Shown here: piece after piece, positions 1 to 8,358 of the stretch
Layout: every line of letters starts with the position of its first letter
Position numbering within the stretch: position 1 is the first letter of the stretch
Assembly: GCF_019597925.1 (NCBI RefSeq)
Contig: NZ_CP080442.1
Coordinates: 1,406,001 to 1,470,000, forward strand
Length of the DNA: 64,000 nt
Direction of reading: 5' to 3'
Source: [Clostridium] scindens
Lineage (GTDB): Bacteria; Bacillota; Clostridia; Lachnospirales; Lachnospiraceae
Position numbers and translations under genes: made by a program
Notes under the pieces: model-generated
The model's input: the letters and a program-made list of their open reading frames with translations, nothing else
Told to the model about the DNA's origin: nothing
Databases searched by the model: none

Positions 1-551
1 ATGACGGGCCAAGCGAGGCATATACGGAGGCTTTGCTTGACCTGCTTGATGAATATGATATCAAGGCATCCTTCTTTGTAGTGGCAGAATTTGCGCAGAA
101 GAATCCGCGGATCATCCTGAGGGCCAAAAAGGAAGGCCACCTTATTGGCATTCATTCTGTGAATCATCAGAACGCGCTTTTTCGGGGGAATAGATTTGCC
201 TTTTCTGACCTGGCAGCATCCATTCTGACTTTGAAGAAATTAGGATGCGAAGCAAGATATTACCGTCCGCCGTGGGGCCACCTGAATCTATTCATTCTGC
301 ACTGGGTAAAGAAGATGAATCTGAAACTTGTATTTTGGGATGTTATGGCCCAGGACTGGGCAGCGGACGCCACGCCGGCATCCATCCGCACGAAGCTGCT
401 TCGGCGCGTTTATCCGGGCGCCGTCATCTGCCTGCATGATGGAAGAGGCGCCGCGGGAGCGCCTGGAAGGACCATAGAAGCATTGAGAGACGCGCTTCCC
501 CAATTGCTGCGGGAAGGGTATGAATTTAAGAGGCTAGACCAATATGAATGA
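1..551 (+). CDS. Polysaccharide deacetylase family protein (5' end missing)
   Basis: NodB-fold (CE4) carbohydrate esterase, expected to remove N- or O-acetyl groups from a cell-wall or surface polysaccharide using a divalent metal. The open frame runs in from the left edge; its first readable residues are (D)DGPSEAYTEALLDLL, so motif 1 (DDGP) lies at the edge and the true start is outside the window. Motif 2 is HSVNH, motif 3 YYRPPWG, and the C-terminal motif is ICLHDG, so the metal ligands and catalytic loop appear intact. The stop overlaps the next gene by 8 bases, pointing to translational coupling with the membrane protein that follows. Family assignment is secure; the substrate is not known. 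Confidence 0.85.
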   Translation, partial: DGPSEAYTEALLDLLDEYDIKASFFVVAEFAQKNPRIILRAKKEGHLIGIHSVNHQNALFRGNRFAFSDLAASILTLKKLGCEARYYRPPWGHLNLFILHWVKKMNLKLVFWDVMAQDWAADATPASIRTKLLRRVYPGAVICLHDGRGAAGAPGRTIEALRDALPQLLREGYEFKRLDQYE

Positions 552-1599
552 TACGATATCAATAAAAAAGACAGGAAAACAGATACTGGTATTTCTCTTT
601 TTTCTTTTTTTGATTTTTTTCTTTCTTTTTAAAGGAAAAGACGTAAGCCAGATACTTAAGATCGCCGCTTCTGCTTCCTTTCCTGCTATTGTGGCAGGAA
701 TTGCCATGGCTGGAGCCTTTAACCTCTCAGAAGGCTTGAATCTTGGCATTCTGCTAAAGGCGATGGGCCATAAGGTGTCTTTTGCCCAAGGGATGAAGTA
801 TGCCTATATGGGATTCTTTTTCAGTTCCATCACTCCTTCGTCTACAGGGGGACAGCCGATGCAGCTCTATGCGATGAAAAAGGATGGAATAGACCTGTCC
901 CATGGCTCGCTGGCACTTTTGATGGAACTTGCCAGCTTCCAGGCCATGGCGTTCTTGTTTGAACTATTCGCGGTGGCTATGATTCCTGTGCTGGGGATAA
1001 GCCTGCCAGCGACGATCAAGATCCTGGTCGTTGCCGGATTTATCATGAACGCGGCTTTTGTCGCTTTCCTGCTGGTGGTGATTTTCTCGGAATGGATGGG
1101 GCAAAGGATATTCGGCCTGGTAAAAAAGATCTTGCCGCGACTCCCATTTGTGAAGGAAGAGACCAAGAGCCAATGGATTAGGAAAATGGAAGAGGGGCTT
1201 CTGGAATTCCATGCCTGCGCCCTATTGATGAAGGAACATAAGAAGGCCATCGCAAAGATGTGCATTATCAGCGCAGGCCAGATTATCTGCTGGTTTGGCG
1301 TGCCGTATATGGTGTATCTGGCGCTGGGGTATCAGGGGAGTTCCTTCCTCCATATCTTTGTACTGCAGATTCTGATCTATATGTCCTCGTCCCTTCTGCC
1401 GCTGCCGGGAGCCATGGGCATCAGCGAATATGCCTTCCTTCAGCTGTTCGGAAGCATTTACAGTGGCAGTTCCATGACGGCGGCGGTTCTTTTAAGCCGG
1501 GGGATCAGTTTCTACTTCCTGCTTGCATTGAGCGGCATCATGCTGCTTCTCATCTACGGCGCTGCGCGGCAGCGCAAATGTAATACTATTTTTTCCTGA
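544..1599 (+). CDS. Flippase-like integral membrane protein (LPG synthase TM-domain / UPF0104 family)
   Basis: A 351-residue polytopic membrane protein. After a basic N-terminus (residues 1-12) comes a very hydrophobic first helix rich in Phe and Leu, then the family signature ITPSSTGGQPMQLY near residue 95 and several further helices to the C-terminus. These proteins resemble the membrane half of lysylphosphatidylglycerol synthase (MprF/YbhN) but lack the aminoacyl-transfer domain, so they are usually read as lipid or glycolipid flippases. It overlaps the deacetylase stop by 8 bases, so the pair probably acts on one surface polymer or lipid. The substrate is an open question. Confidence 0.8.
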   Translation: MNDTISIKKTGKQILVFLFFLFLIFFFLFKGKDVSQILKIAASASFPAIVAGIAMAGAFNLSEGLNLGILLKAMGHKVSFAQGMKYAYMGFFFSSITPSSTGGQPMQLYAMKKDGIDLSHGSLALLMELASFQAMAFLFELFAVAMIPVLGISLPATIKILVVAGFIMNAAFVAFLLVVIFSEWMGQRIFGLVKKILPRLPFVKEETKSQWIRKMEEGLLEFHACALLMKEHKKAIAKMCIISAGQIICWFGVPYMVYLALGYQGSSFLHIFVLQILIYMSSSLLPLPGAMGISEYAFLQLFGSIYSGSSMTAAVLLSRGISFYFLLALSGIMLLLIYGAARQRKCNTIFS

Positions 1600-1628
1600 T
1601 TTTTCTATACTTTAAGCAAGCCATGGGG

Positions 1629-1634
1629 TATAAT
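1629..1634 (+). promoter_or_regulatory. Candidate -10 element before the SseB-like gene
   Basis: TATAAT sits 39 bases before the ATG at 1673, in a short AT-rich gap after the flippase gene. No convincing -35 hexamer lies 16-18 bases upstream, so this is a weak promoter call. A ribosome site (GAGAGGTTAGAG) follows. Confidence 0.4.
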
Positions 1635-1672
1635 GGGAAAATAAGATTTTAAACAGAGAGGTTAGAGACAGA

Positions 1673-2416
1673 ATGAGCAGGAATGATAGAGATACGAATG
1701 TAAAACAGGATACGATGGAGAAAATGCGTAATTCTGAAGCAGTCTATGTGATTTTATCGGATTATACGCATATGCCATATGTGGCTTGCGATCCTAAGAC
1801 TTTTGATGACCAGGTGTTCTTATATTTTAAAGAGGACGATGCCAAAGAAGCGGTGGGAAGATTTGCCGGGAACCAGGAGAGTACCCGTGCGGCAAAACTT
1901 GAGAAGAATGGGTTCCTTGCATTTTATACGAATCTTTTCGCGATGGGAGTGAACTGTATCAAGATGAACCAGGGGACCAGCCAGGAAGTGGATGTCCAGC
2001 TGGGAGAACTGGTGAGAAGGCCGGAGGCGGACAAATTGCCGCAAGGGCAGGTGAGGATCGAGAATCCTGAACTTCATCTGACTGCCCTGTATTATATGCA
2101 GGAACTGCGAAAAAGCCAGGATGGAGGAACCGATCAATTAAAGGAATTGAATGAGGAATTAATGATTCATTTCAAAGAGGGCAGATATATCGTCGCGGTG
2201 CAGGAGGGACAGGGAATCCCGATGCTGCAGAAAGAGGGGAAGATATACCAGCCATTATTCACTGACTTCCAGGAATTCCAGAAGTTTAACAGGGAGAAGA
2301 AGTTCAAGACAGCAGTCGTAGAAGCCGGCAAGATAACAGAATTCCTTTCATCACAGGCGGTTGGCGTAGTCATTAATCCGATGGGCGTAAACCTTCTGCT
2401 GAACATTGCAAGATAA
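1673..2416 (+). CDS. SseB family protein
   Basis: A soluble 247-residue protein. The C-terminal half has the SseB-like pattern: an ILEKEGK-like strand (MLQKEGKIYQPLFTDF, about residues 185-200) and the ending VGVVINPMGVNLLL. The N-terminal half (from about residue 22, EAVYVILSDYTHMPYV) looks like a second, divergent copy of the same fold. SseB domains are of poorly known function; in enterics SseB has been linked to serine-sensitivity phenotypes. The gene lies 39 bases before an EAL-domain gene on the same strand, so co-transcription is likely. No catalytic motif is visible. Confidence 0.7.
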   Translation: MSRNDRDTNVKQDTMEKMRNSEAVYVILSDYTHMPYVACDPKTFDDQVFLYFKEDDAKEAVGRFAGNQESTRAAKLEKNGFLAFYTNLFAMGVNCIKMNQGTSQEVDVQLGELVRRPEADKLPQGQVRIENPELHLTALYYMQELRKSQDGGTDQLKELNEELMIHFKEGRYIVAVQEGQGIPMLQKEGKIYQPLFTDFQEFQKFNREKKFKTAVVEAGKITEFLSSQAVGVVINPMGVNLLLNIAR

Positions 2417-2455
2417 GGAAATGGCAATGCAAACAAGAGCGAGGAGGAAAAGCGT

Positions 2456-4378
2456 ATGACAGAGTGGTCATTGGTGACGGAAGTTATTGCGCTGCTACTG
2501 CTGGAAATACTTCTGATGAATCTTGCCGCATATAAAACCCCAGCGACCCACTCTATAAGAATGTACAGAAACTGCCTGTTTATATCGGTGGGCACGATTC
2601 TGTGCGATATGCTATGTATCGTCCTCCTGCATGGAGGATTTTTGGTTCCTAAAGCAGTGAATATATTTACCAACTCGGTATACTTCTGGCTTACTGTTAT
2701 CATGAGTTCATCCATAGCACTCTATATATTTGAAAAGATGCTGGAGCATGTGTATGACCGTTACTGTATCGTGCGTGCGCGAGTGCTGCTGACGATCCTG
2801 GTGATCGTCTATACGATGCTTGTGATCATCAATGTGCCTGCCGGGCTGCTCTTTTGGCTTGACGGGAAGGGGGCTTATCACAGAGGGCCTTTGAATACGG
2901 TGGGCTATGGATTCGTATTTATTGAAATGATATTGGTATTTATATGTTTTGCAAGGCACCGCTCCAGCGTATCGAAGGAGATGAAGCATGCGCTTAAGAC
3001 GATTCCTCCGCTGCTGGCTATTCTGGTTGCGATTCAGCTATTGAATCAGGGCCTGCTGCTGAACGGCATTATGGCTGCTGTTGTGGATGTAATCTTGTAT
3101 GTCAGCTTCTTCAGCCAGCGCCGCGAAAGCGACAGCGTGACAGGCGTAGGCAACCGGGATGGATTCTTTTCAGAACTAGCGCTGCGGATTGCCGGAAAGC
3201 AGCAATTCCAGGTGATTCTGGCCATTCCAAGGGATTTTGGACTGATCAATCAAAGATATGGCCATCAGATAGGAAATGAATTCTTATATTCCATTGCAGC
3301 ATGGATGGAAGAACATTATAAGGAAGCGGCAGCCTTCCGGTACATAGGAGTTTCATTTGCGCTGGTGCTTCCCTATAGCGGGAGGGAGCAGGCGGAAAAG
3401 TATGTGAAAGAATTAATGGACCGGTTCCAGGAGCCCTGGAAGATTGGCCCTTGCGAAGAGAGCATAACTACGGTATTCAGCGATCTGATCTGTATGGAAG
3501 ACGATCTGGGCGAGAATCAGGTTATGGAATTCCTCGATTATATGCTCTCGCTGACCAAGCGCTCGACGCAGCAGTATATGCATTTTGACGACGCTTTGAC
3601 GGAAGGCTTCTTCCGAAGAAGAATGGTTGCACAGACTGTACGCGGGGCATTGAGGGAGCAGCTGTTCGAAGTATGGTATCAGCCGGTCTATGCGCCGGGC
3701 AAAAAGAAATACGTATCTCTTGAGGCGCTGGTGCGGCTGAAGGATAGGAATGGATGCTTCATTTCTCCGGCCGAATTCATTCCAATCGCGGAGGAAATAG
3801 GAGTCGTCAATGAGATTTTCTGGCTGGTAATAGAAGAAGTGTTCGGCTTTTTAAAAGAACACGAAGATCTGGATATCGAGACTATATCCATCAATATGTC
3901 TATGGAACAGTTTGATAATCCGCAGTTATGCCAGAGTATAGAAGCGATATTTAAGAAATGGATGATCTCTCCGGAAAAGATCCGGTTTGAGATAACGGAA
4001 CGCATGATATCGGAAGACGCGGTCAAAGCAAAAGAGACGGTGCAGCAGATGGCGGACTTAGGATTCTGGTTCTATCTGGATGACTTTGGTATTGGATACT
4101 CTAATTTTGCGACCGTTTCTCAGTTTCACTTTGAATGCATTAAGCTTGATAGAAGCCTGGTGGATGTAATGGAGGAAGGCCCTAAAGGATTTGACCTGGT
4201 ACGGGGATTGATCCAGCTATTCCACAATATGGGCATGCAGGTCGTGGCCGAAGGCGCGGAAACATACCGGCAGGCGGATATGCTGATCGGGATGGGGGCA
4301 GACCGGATCCAGGGATTCTATTACGCCAGGCCGATGCCGGCGGACAAGCTGATAGAGTTCTTAAAAAGAGAGCAATAG
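2456..4378 (+). CDS. Membrane-anchored c-di-GMP phosphodiesterase with degenerate GGDEF domain and EAL domain
   Basis: A 640-residue signalling protein. Residues 1 to about 220 hold six or seven hydrophobic segments. A GGDEF-like domain follows (about 220-370), but the GGDEF signature is replaced by YIGVSFALV, so cyclase activity is unlikely. The EAL domain (about 400-640) keeps the catalytic set: LEALVRL, the Asn of SINMSMEQF, EITE, DDFGIGYSN, KLDRSL, AEGAET and QGFYYARP. It is therefore predicted to hydrolyse c-di-GMP to pGpG, with the defective GGDEF domain perhaps sensing GTP. The start has a clear GAGGAGG ribosome site. A strong hairpin terminator follows the stop. Confidence 0.9.
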   Translation: MTEWSLVTEVIALLLLEILLMNLAAYKTPATHSIRMYRNCLFISVGTILCDMLCIVLLHGGFLVPKAVNIFTNSVYFWLTVIMSSSIALYIFEKMLEHVYDRYCIVRARVLLTILVIVYTMLVIINVPAGLLFWLDGKGAYHRGPLNTVGYGFVFIEMILVFICFARHRSSVSKEMKHALKTIPPLLAILVAIQLLNQGLLLNGIMAAVVDVILYVSFFSQRRESDSVTGVGNRDGFFSELALRIAGKQQFQVILAIPRDFGLINQRYGHQIGNEFLYSIAAWMEEHYKEAAAFRYIGVSFALVLPYSGREQAEKYVKELMDRFQEPWKIGPCEESITTVFSDLICMEDDLGENQVMEFLDYMLSLTKRSTQQYMHFDDALTEGFFRRRMVAQTVRGALREQLFEVWYQPVYAPGKKKYVSLEALVRLKDRNGCFISPAEFIPIAEEIGVVNEIFWLVIEEVFGFLKEHEDLDIETISINMSMEQFDNPQLCQSIEAIFKKWMISPEKIRFEITERMISEDAVKAKETVQQMADLGFWFYLDDFGIGYSNFATVSQFHFECIKLDRSLVDVMEEGPKGFDLVRGLIQLFHNMGMQVVAEGAETYRQADMLIGMGADRIQGFYYARPMPADKLIEFLKREQ

Positions 4379-4401
4379 CCCGGACAGGGCGCGGGATATG
4401 A

Positions 4402-4434
4402 AAAGGCCAGGCAGCGTATCGCTCCCTGGCCTTT
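4402..4434 (+). terminator. Rho-independent terminator after the EAL gene
   Basis: AAAGGCCAGG (4402-4411) pairs perfectly with CCTGGCCTTT (4425-4434) around a 13-base loop. It starts 24 bases after the EAL stop and lies between convergent genes. The U-tract is only the last three T's of the stem. Confidence 0.75.
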
Positions 4435-4532
4435 GCCATAATCTCATTTCGTGTAGTTCTTTTAAATATCTAAATCAAATCTTGCTTTATATATATAAAA
4501 GGTACAACTAAATTCCGATTAGTGCTTTGAAA

Positions 4533-4730
4533 TTAAAGTCTTGTTACGTTAACTGCCTGAGGTCCTTTTGCTCCTTCAGTTACATCGTATTCTACTTCCT
4601 GTCCTTCTTCCAGTGACTTGAAGCCATCCATGTTAAGTCCTGAGTAGTGTACGAATACGTCGTTTCCAGCCTCATCAGAGATGAAACCGTAGCCTTTTTG
4701 GTTGTTGAACCATTTTACTGTACCTTTCAT
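4533..4730 (-). CDS. csp: CspA-family cold-shock protein
   Basis: A 65-residue single cold-shock (OB-fold) domain, the family's standard size. RNP1 reads KGYGFI and RNP2 VFVHY, with the conserved MKGTVKWFN start. Such proteins bind single-stranded RNA and DNA and act as RNA chaperones, often as one of the most abundant transcripts. The gene is alone on the minus strand with AT-rich flanks; about 120 bases upstream of the start are free of other genes and could be the long leader common in this family. Which trigger controls it (cold, growth phase) cannot be read from the sequence. Confidence 0.95.
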   Translation of the reverse strand: MKGTVKWFNNQKGYGFISDEAGNDVFVHYSGLNMDGFKSLEEGQEVEYDVTEGAKGPQAVNVTRL

Positions 4731-4890
4731 TACGATACCTCCATAAAAATAAAAAATAAATAATTAGATACCGCATTATCCATAAAACTCATCTATAGAT
4801 AATACCCCGTCAGATTAGCATATATTTATAAAAAAGTCAATGGAGTTGACAATATTTTTATTATTTTTCACAAAAAACCGGACATGAGAA

Positions 4891-4919
4891 TTGCCTTGGG
4901 CCACTTTTTCAGATACAAT
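4891..4919 (+). promoter_or_regulatory. Promoter of the first Rrf2 regulator
   Basis: TTGCCT (4891-4896), a 17-base spacer and TACAAT (4914-4919) lie 37 bases before the ATG at 4957, a plausible sigma-A promoter. Confidence 0.6.
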
Positions 4920-4956
4920 GAATATTAAGAACAATTAGGAAAGAAATGAGAGGCCT

Positions 4957-5379
4957 ATGAAAATATCGACAAAGGGAATCTACGCATTGGAGATCATTAC
5001 GGACCTGGCCATGCATACAGAGAATGGAGCGCTGGAAAGCATCGGCAATATTGCCAGGAGAAGAGGGCTTTCAGTCAAATACTCCGAACGCCTGATCAAG
5101 GAACTGAAGGATCAAGGCCTGGTGCTCAGCCTAAGAGGCGCCCATGGGGGTTACTGCCTGGGAAGGGATGCCGGGGAGATAACGGTCAGGGAAGTGCTGC
5201 AGGCTGAAGAAGGAGAACTGGCGCCTGTGGAGTGCCTGACGAAGGAGACTACTTGCGGAATCGACTGCAATACCTGTGCCACCCGGGAGATATGGAGCCA
5301 GATATGGCAGATCATTCTCGATACGGCACAGGAGGTGACGATCGGGGATATTATCGAAAAGTCAAAAAGTTTGAGATAA
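4957..5379 (+). CDS. Rrf2 family transcriptional regulator with cysteine cluster
   Basis: A 140-residue winged-helix regulator. The N-terminus MKISTKGIYALEIITDLA and the wing segment RGAHGGYCLGRDAGEITVREVL are typical of Rrf2/IscR/CymR proteins. Unlike the next gene it has a cysteine-rich stretch at about residues 93-107 (ECLTKETTCGIDCNTC). Similar cysteines in IscR and NsrR bind an Fe-S cluster, so redox or Fe-S sensing is likely. Targets are unknown; it lies directly upstream of a second Rrf2 gene and the sulfur genes, so a role in cysteine or Fe-S supply is an inference. Confidence 0.85.
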   Translation: MKISTKGIYALEIITDLAMHTENGALESIGNIARRRGLSVKYSERLIKELKDQGLVLSLRGAHGGYCLGRDAGEITVREVLQAEEGELAPVECLTKETTCGIDCNTCATREIWSQIWQIILDTAQEVTIGDIIEKSKSLR

Positions 5380-5382
5380 GTA

Positions 5383-5411
5383 TTGACATATGGAAAAAAT
5401 AGGTGTATAAA
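5383..5411 (+). promoter_or_regulatory. Strong sigma-A promoter of the second Rrf2 gene
   Basis: TTGACA (5383-5388), exactly 17 bases, then TATAAA (5406-5411): a near-consensus promoter just after the first Rrf2 stop. It gives the second Rrf2 gene its own transcript and rules out a GTG at 5403 as start codon. Confidence 0.85.
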
Positions 5412-5426
5412 ATAACTCATATAAAA

Positions 5427-5443
5427 CCTATTGGTTTAGTAGG
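5427..5443 (+). promoter_or_regulatory. Candidate Rrf2 operator 1 (inverted repeat)
   Basis: CCTATTGGTTTAGTAGG has outer arms CCTA/TAGG and partly matching inner bases. It sits about 15 bases downstream of the -10 element, where a bound repressor would block transcription. Its reverse complement recurs upstream of the sulfur operon at 5922-5939 (14 of 18 positions). Confidence 0.55.
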
Positions 5444-5459
5444 ATATAGAGGAGGAAGC

Positions 5460-5903
5460 ATGAAGATATCAACGAAAGGAAGATATGGCCTTCGGGCATT
5501 GGCTGATCTTGCGGCATATTCGCAGGGCGAGCCTATCGCGCTTGCTATGGTGGCTGCCCGCCAGAAGATATCGCTGAATTATCTGGAGCAAGTATTCGGA
5601 CAGCTTCGGAAGGCTGGACTGGTGCGAAGCATCAAAGGGCCTAGCGGAGGATATCTGCTGGCAAAGCCGGCAAAAGATATTACGGTGAAGGAGATACTGG
5701 AAGTCCTGGAGGGGCCATTCTCCATCGTGGGAGAAGAAATAGACAGAAGCGGCCAGGATGCCATGCAGCTGGCGATCAAGAGCCTGGTGTGGGATGAGAT
5801 CGACGCCCGGATCAATGAGTTCATGGAGAAGCGTACGCTGGAACATCTGGTAAACGAGTATAAAAGCTATCAGGAGAGTCAGGATATGATGTACTATATC
5901 TGA
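5460..5903 (+). CDS. Rrf2 family regulator, CymR-like, probable regulator of cysteine metabolism
   Basis: A 147-residue winged-helix protein with MKISTKGRYGLRALADLA at the start, the recognition segment LNYLEQVFGQLRKAGLV and the wing SIKGPSGGYLLAKP. It lacks the Cys cluster of the previous gene, as CymR does. The ATG at 5460 is chosen because GGAGGA lies just before it; upstream in-frame codons fall in the promoter. In Bacilli, CymR represses sulfur-assimilation genes, in a complex with cysteine synthase. Here the next two genes are O-acetylhomoserine sulfhydrylase and cysteine synthase, which supports the same role. Confidence 0.85.
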   Translation: MKISTKGRYGLRALADLAAYSQGEPIALAMVAARQKISLNYLEQVFGQLRKAGLVRSIKGPSGGYLLAKPAKDITVKEILEVLEGPFSIVGEEIDRSGQDAMQLAIKSLVWDEIDARINEFMEKRTLEHLVNEYKSYQESQDMMYYI

Positions 5904-5921
5904 TATTTTTAGAAAGTTAAA

Positions 5922-5939
5922 TCCTACTATACTGATAAG
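5922..5939 (+). promoter_or_regulatory. Candidate Rrf2 operator 2, overlapping a -10 element
   Basis: TCCTACTATACTGATAAG matches the reverse complement of 5427-5444 at 14 of 18 positions, including the first eight bases in a row. It contains TATACT (5928-5933), a good -10 hexamer for the sulfur operon, so a bound repressor would cover the promoter. Confidence 0.5.
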
Positions 5940-5981
5940 TAATATATGTTATGAAAATTATAAAGAAAGAAGGACAACGAT

Positions 5982-7271
5982 ATGAGCCAGAGAAAAGAAT
6001 TGAGATTTGAAACGTTACAGCTGCATGTAGGGCAGGAACAGCCGGATCCGGCAACAGATGCAAGGGCAGTTCCGATCTATCAGACTACGTCCTATGTATT
6101 CCGCGACTGCCAGCATGCCGCGGACAGATTCGGACTTGCGGATGCAGGCAATATATATGGAAGGCTGACCAATTCCACGCAAGACGTGTTCGAGAAGCGG
6201 ATGGCGGCTTTGGAAGGCGGGGCAGCAGCTCTTGGAGTTGCCTCAGGAGCGGCGGCCATCACTTATACATTCCAGAATCTGGCACAGGCAGGAGATCATA
6301 TCGTGGCCAGCAAGTACATATATGGCGGTTCCTATAATCTTCTGGAACATACGCTTCCAACCCAGGGGATTGCCACTACATTCATAGATCCGGACGAAGA
6401 GGGCGCGTGGGAGGCTGCGATCCAGGAGAATACCAAGGCATTGTTCGTGGAATCCATCGGCAATCCTGGCGCTAATCTGGTGGATCTTGAGAAGGTGGCA
6501 GAGATTGCCCACAGGCACGGCATCGTACTGGTCATGGACAGCACGTTTGCTACGCCATACCTTCTGCGCCCGTTTGCGTATGGGGCGGACATTGTGGTAC
6601 ATTCCGCCACCAAGTTTATCGGAGGCCATGGCACGGCTCTTGGCGGCGTCATTATCGATGGCGGCCGTTTCGACTGGGAGGCATCCGGGAAGTATCCGCA
6701 GCTGACTGAGCCGGATCCCAGCTATCATGGCGTGATATTTACCAAAGCGGCAGGGGAGGCGGCATTTGTGACCAGAATCCGCGCGGTGCTGCTAAGGGAT
6801 ATGGGAGCGACCATCGCGCCGCTTCATGCGTTTTTATTCCTGCAAGGGATAGAAACCTTGTCTCTTAGGGTGGAGCGCCATGTACAAAATGCATTAAAAG
6901 TAGTAGAATATCTTGAGAAGCATCCCAAGGTAGAGCGGGTGAACCATCCGGCGCTGCCAGGCAGCAGATATCATGGCTTGTATCAGAGATATTTTCCAAA
7001 GGGAGGCGCATCCATCTTTACTTTCGAGATCAAGGGCGGGGAGGAAGAGGCCAGAAGATTCATCGATCACTTGCAGATATTCTCTTTGCTTGCCAATGTG
7101 GCTGATGTGAAATCCCTGGTGATCCATCCGGCCAGTACCACCCATTCCCAGATGACGGAGGGAGAACTAAAAGCCTCGGGGATTCAAAAGAATACAATAC
7201 GCCTTTCCATCGGAACAGAGCATATTGATGACATTATTGAAGATCTTGAACAGGCATTTCAGGCAGTATAG
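5982..7271 (+). CDS. metY: O-acetylhomoserine sulfhydrylase (O-acetylhomoserine aminocarboxypropyltransferase)
   Basis: A 429-residue PLP enzyme of the Cys/Met metabolism fold type I family, joining O-acetylhomoserine with sulfide to give homocysteine (it may accept methanethiol). The PLP lysine is in HSATKFIGGHGT (about residue 212); YQTTSYVF, YGRLTNST and DSTFATPY are family landmarks. The length and the segment SLVIHPASTTHSQM fit MetY rather than the shorter cystathionine lyases or synthases. It is followed by cysteine synthase on the same strand, 64 bases later, forming a two-gene sulfide-assimilation unit. Substrate choice is inferred from similarity. Confidence 0.9.
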   Translation: MSQRKELRFETLQLHVGQEQPDPATDARAVPIYQTTSYVFRDCQHAADRFGLADAGNIYGRLTNSTQDVFEKRMAALEGGAAALGVASGAAAITYTFQNLAQAGDHIVASKYIYGGSYNLLEHTLPTQGIATTFIDPDEEGAWEAAIQENTKALFVESIGNPGANLVDLEKVAEIAHRHGIVLVMDSTFATPYLLRPFAYGADIVVHSATKFIGGHGTALGGVIIDGGRFDWEASGKYPQLTEPDPSYHGVIFTKAAGEAAFVTRIRAVLLRDMGATIAPLHAFLFLQGIETLSLRVERHVQNALKVVEYLEKHPKVERVNHPALPGSRYHGLYQRYFPKGGASIFTFEIKGGEEEARRFIDHLQIFSLLANVADVKSLVIHPASTTHSQMTEGELKASGIQKNTIRLSIGTEHIDDIIEDLEQAFQAV

Positions 7272-7335
7272 ACGGTGATAGAACGCATATCATGGAAGAA
7301 GGACGATTTATTATATTAATATGGAGGAGACAGAC

Positions 7336-8265
7336 ATGGGAAAAATATATCAGAATGTAGAAGCATTAATTGGAAGGACGCCTCTAATGGAGGTGTCGAG
7401 GATTGAAGAGGAGGAAAAACTAAAAGCCAGGATCTACGCAAAACTGGAACTATTCAATCCGGCGGGAAGCGTGAAGGACAGAGTAGCGTTCTCCATGATC
7501 CTGGATGCGGAGGAGAAGGGGCTGATCGGCCCCGGAGCGACGATCATTGAGCCAACCAGCGGCAATACCGGTATCGGCCTGGCTGCCATAGCCGCGTCAA
7601 GAGGATACAAGGCCATATTCACCATGCCGGAGACGATGAGCATTGAGAGAAGGAAACTCTTAAAGGGCTATGGAGCCGAGATTGTGCTAACGGACGGCAA
7701 GGCTGGCATGACAGGAGCGATAAAGAAGGCAGAGGAACTGGCAGGCGAGATGGACAATGCCATTGTCCTGGGCCAGTTTGTGAATGAATCCAACCCCAGA
7801 GCGCACATCAATACTACCGGGCCGGAGATCTGGGAGGATACGGAGGGGAAGGTAGATATATTCGTGGCTGGCGTAGGAACAGGGGGGACGATTACAGGAA
7901 CCGGCAGATACCTCAAGGAAAAGAATCCGCTGATCCAGGTAGTAGCAGTAGAGCCAACCGATTCTCCCGTACTCTCGGGCGGCAAGCCAGGGCCTCATGG
8001 CCTGCAGGGGATCGGTGCGGGATTCGTGCCAGAGATTCTGGATACGGATATCTATGATGAGATCTTAAAGGTGGAGAATGAGGAGGCCTATCAGGCTGCC
8101 CGCCTGGTCGCAAGGAAGCAGGGGATTCTGGTGGGGATCTCTTCAGGGGCCGCGCTTCACGCTGCGATCCAGTTGGCGAAGAGGCCGCAGAACGCAGGAA
8201 AGACCATCGTCGCGCTGCTTCCGGACACGGGCGAGAGATACCTTTCAACCCCGCTGTTTGACTAA
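7336..8265 (+). CDS. cysK: Cysteine synthase A (O-acetylserine sulfhydrylase)
   Basis: A 309-residue fold type II PLP enzyme making cysteine from O-acetylserine and sulfide. PAGSVKDR contains the PLP lysine, TSGNTGIGLA is the substrate loop, and GTGGTITGTGRYLKE binds the cofactor phosphate; the C-terminus LPDTGERYLSTPLF is diagnostic of CysK. The ATG at 7336 has GGAGGA seven bases upstream, whereas the in-frame ATG at 7321 would overlap that ribosome site. Besides catalysis, CysK partners CymR in Bacilli; the CymR-like gene two genes upstream makes a similar partnership plausible. Confidence 0.93.
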   Translation: MGKIYQNVEALIGRTPLMEVSRIEEEEKLKARIYAKLELFNPAGSVKDRVAFSMILDAEEKGLIGPGATIIEPTSGNTGIGLAAIAASRGYKAIFTMPETMSIERRKLLKGYGAEIVLTDGKAGMTGAIKKAEELAGEMDNAIVLGQFVNESNPRAHINTTGPEIWEDTEGKVDIFVAGVGTGGTITGTGRYLKEKNPLIQVVAVEPTDSPVLSGGKPGPHGLQGIGAGFVPEILDTDIYDEILKVENEEAYQAARLVARKQGILVGISSGAALHAAIQLAKRPQNAGKTIVALLPDTGERYLSTPLFD

Positions 8266-8274
8266 TCATTTCTC

Positions 8275-8303
8275 TTGACGAAACGCCCGTAAGCGTGTAA
8301 AGT
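8275..8303 (+). promoter_or_regulatory. Promoter of the first enzyme I gene
   Basis: TTGACG (8275-8280), a 17-base spacer and TAAAGT (8298-8303) lie 56 bases before the ATG at 8359. This gives the gene its own transcript, separate from the sulfur genes. Confidence 0.6.
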
Positions 8304-8358
8304 ATATAGTGCTAATTACCAATAAAAGATACGAATGAAACAGTAGAGGGTATAAGGT

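Noticed and set aside
5403..5459. Longer N-terminus for the second Rrf2 gene from GTG at 5403
   Set aside because: The GTG lies between the -35 and -10 elements of a near-perfect promoter and has no ribosome site; the ATG at 5460 has one and gives the family N-terminus.
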